Part shown: one piece after another, positions 62,810 to 64,000 of the stretch
Position numbering within the stretch: the stretch's first letter is position 1
Layout of the letters: each line of letters starts with the position of its first letter
From: Azospirillum brasilense
Lineage (GTDB): Bacteria; Pseudomonadota; Alphaproteobacteria; Azospirillales; Azospirillaceae
DNA length: 64,000 bases
NCBI RefSeq assembly: GCF_022023855.1
Contig: NZ_CP059454.1
Location: 62,001-126,000, forward strand
Direction: 5' to 3'
Made by a program: the position numbers and the translations under genes
Notes under the pieces: model-generated
Database searches by the model: none
What the model was told of the DNA's origin: nothing
Seen by the model: only the letters and a program-made list of their open reading frames with translations

Positions 62810-64000
62810 CCGGGAGGCCGAACAGGCCATCATCGATTTCCAAGGCGAGACCGAGGAAATCACCGGTCAACCGGAACCGCTCGGCGCGCGTGCGGTCGTG
62901 TGGGCTTTGGCGGCGATGGCCGTCGTGCTGATTGTTCTGGCTTCGGTGACTGGGCTGGACCGTGTGGTCAGCGCGTCCGGGCGCATCGTGTCCCAGGCGC
63001 CGACCATTGTCGTCCAGCCCCTGGAAACCTCGATCATCCGCAACCTCAACGCGCGTGCGGGCCAGACCGTCCAGCGCGGACAGGTGTTGGCGACGCTGGA
63101 CCCGACCTTCTCGTCGGCCGACGTCGCCCAGCTCGAACGACAGGCCAGCAAGCTGTCGGCCGAGATCGCCCGGTTGAACGCCGAAGCCGAAGGCGCACCC
63201 TTCAAGCCCGGCAGCAAGGAGCAGGATCTGGTTCTGCAGGAGTCGATCTGGCAGTACCGGCAGGCCGAGTACGCGGCCAAGCTCGCCAACTTCGAACAGC
63301 GCATGGCCACCTTGCAGGCCACGATCAAGACCAGCCGGACCGATGCCGAGTATTACCGTTCCCGCCTGAAGATCGTCGGGGAGATCGAGGACATGCGCCG
63401 GACGCTGGAGAAAAACCAGACCGGCAGCCGCTTGAACTCGCTGATCGCCAGCGACACCCGCGTGGAAACGGAACGGACCCTCGGCCTCAGCGAAAACACC
63501 ATCCGCACCTCGTCGCATGATCTGGAAGCGCTGCGCGCCGAACGGGATGTCTATATCCAGCAGTGGCGCAGCACCATTCTGACCGATCTGTCGACCCGCC
63601 AAGTTGATCTGGAGCGTGTTCGCGAAGAGCTCTCCAAGGCCCAGAAGCGCCGCGACCTGGTCGAGTTGCGTGCGGTTGAGGACGCCGTGGTGCTGGAGGT
63701 TGGGAAGTACTCCGTCGGTTCCGTGGTGGAAACGGCTCAGCCGATCTACACTCTGGTTCCTCTGAACGCGCCGCTTGAGGTGGAGGCGGAAATCGCCGGC
63801 ATCGATCAAGGCTTCGTCAAGCCCGGTGACCATGTGCAGGTGAAGCTTGAAGCCTACCGCTACATGAAGCATGGAATGGCGAAGGGCATCGTCAAGACGA
63901 TCAGCGAGGATGCTTTCACCCGTCGTGAGGACCAGAGCCAGGCGCCGCGGCCATTCTATCGTGCGCGGATCGAACTGACCGAGGTGAAGCTGCGCGACGT
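62772..64000 (+). CDS. HlyD-family membrane-fusion (adaptor) protein, partial at the window edge
   Basis: 409 codons are visible and the end lies outside the window. The ATG at 62772 lies 38 bases inside the ABC transporter gene. A cytoplasmic start of about 40 residues is followed by one membrane helix (WALAAMAVVLIVLASVTGL), a lipoyl half-motif (PLETSIIRNLNARAGQTVQR), a long alpha-helical hairpin (about 105-300), and the conserved GSVVETAQPIYTLVPLNAPL and VKPGDHVQVKLEAYRYMKHG of HlyD/PrtE proteins. It bridges the ABC protein and the outer-membrane pore. The long overlap shows tight coupling with the transporter. Confidence 0.92.
   Translation, partial: MTALLLRQPQAPDREAEQAIIDFQGETEEITGQPEPLGARAVVWALAAMAVVLIVLASVTGLDRVVSASGRIVSQAPTIVVQPLETSIIRNLNARAGQTVQRGQVLATLDPTFSSADVAQLERQASKLSAEIARLNAEAEGAPFKPGSKEQDLVLQESIWQYRQAEYAAKLANFEQRMATLQATIKTSRTDAEYYRSRLKIVGEIEDMRRTLEKNQTGSRLNSLIASDTRVETERTLGLSENTIRTSSHDLEALRAERDVYIQQWRSTILTDLSTRQVDLERVREELSKAQKRRDLVELRAVEDAVVLEVGKYSVGSVVETAQPIYTLVPLNAPLEVEAEIAGIDQGFVKPGDHVQVKLEAYRYMKHGMAKGIVKTISEDAFTRREDQSQAPRPFYRARIELTEVKLRD

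Overview
The window is GC-rich alphaproteobacterial DNA. The gene content fits a large Azospirillum-type plasmid or chromid that carries a surface-polysaccharide locus. This is an inference from three things: a RepA-family initiator with iterons, a nodPQ-type sulfate-activation pair, and a GDP-mannose/GDP-fucose set with an ABC polysaccharide exporter. Established work places comparable genes (nodPQ, noeJ/manC, noeL/gmd, wzm) on a polysaccharide plasmid of Azospirillum brasilense. I could not run a search to confirm the species. I see no rRNA, tRNA or CRISPR array, and no dedicated transcription regulator.

Layout. 1-381 (minus) is the start of a DUF4347 surface protein cut by the window edge. 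1123-2070 is a serine recombinase preceded by res-like repeats. 2481-4520 (minus) is an AT-rich gene whose C-terminal half is a 22-copy, 42-bp minisatellite, followed by a decayed IS630-family transposase fragment. 5111-9856 (minus) holds a methyltransferase, a double glycosyltransferase (GT) and a small unknown gene. 10006-12061 holds a GmhB-like phosphatase and the replication module: repA flanked on both sides by CGCGACAAGACTCCA-type iterons. 12094-17066 (minus) holds UDP-glucuronate decarboxylase, cysNC, cysD and a GT2. 17178-23832 (plus) holds a DUF2142 membrane protein, two methyltransferases, an RgpF-family protein and a GT2. 23869-28918 (minus) holds three GTs. 29147-34305 (plus) holds manC, a GT61 and a GT2/GT4 fusion. 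34266-38873 (minus) is a 1535-residue multi-GT, and 39538-43644 (plus) a 1368-residue GT2/GT4 fusion.

43896-45479 is a three-gene phage tail-fibre-like cassette ending in a peptidase S74 auto-chaperone protein. 45763-50121 holds an acyltransferase, a DegT-family sugar aminotransferase and an AT-rich TPR-GT. 50169-54331 (minus) holds three GTs. 54718-59559 (plus) is the operon gmd, gmd paralog, wzm, wzt, fcl. A GT2 (minus) follows, and the window ends in a type I secretion ABC transporter and the start of its HlyD-type adaptor.

How it fits together. ManC makes GDP-mannose, Gmd and Fcl turn it into GDP-fucose, UXS makes UDP-xylose, the DegT/acyltransferase pair could supply an N-acylated amino sugar, and CysD/CysNC make PAPS for sulfation. 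About a dozen GTs assemble the glycan, methyltransferases may decorate it, and Wzm/Wzt export it. The most unusual structure is modular: a small domain with a GW core recurs at least seven times in five proteins (four GTs and one methyltransferase), and a second repeat (FD-x3-Y ... HY-x3-G) recurs in three GTs. The S74 tail-fibre cassette sitting inside the glycan locus is the second highlight.
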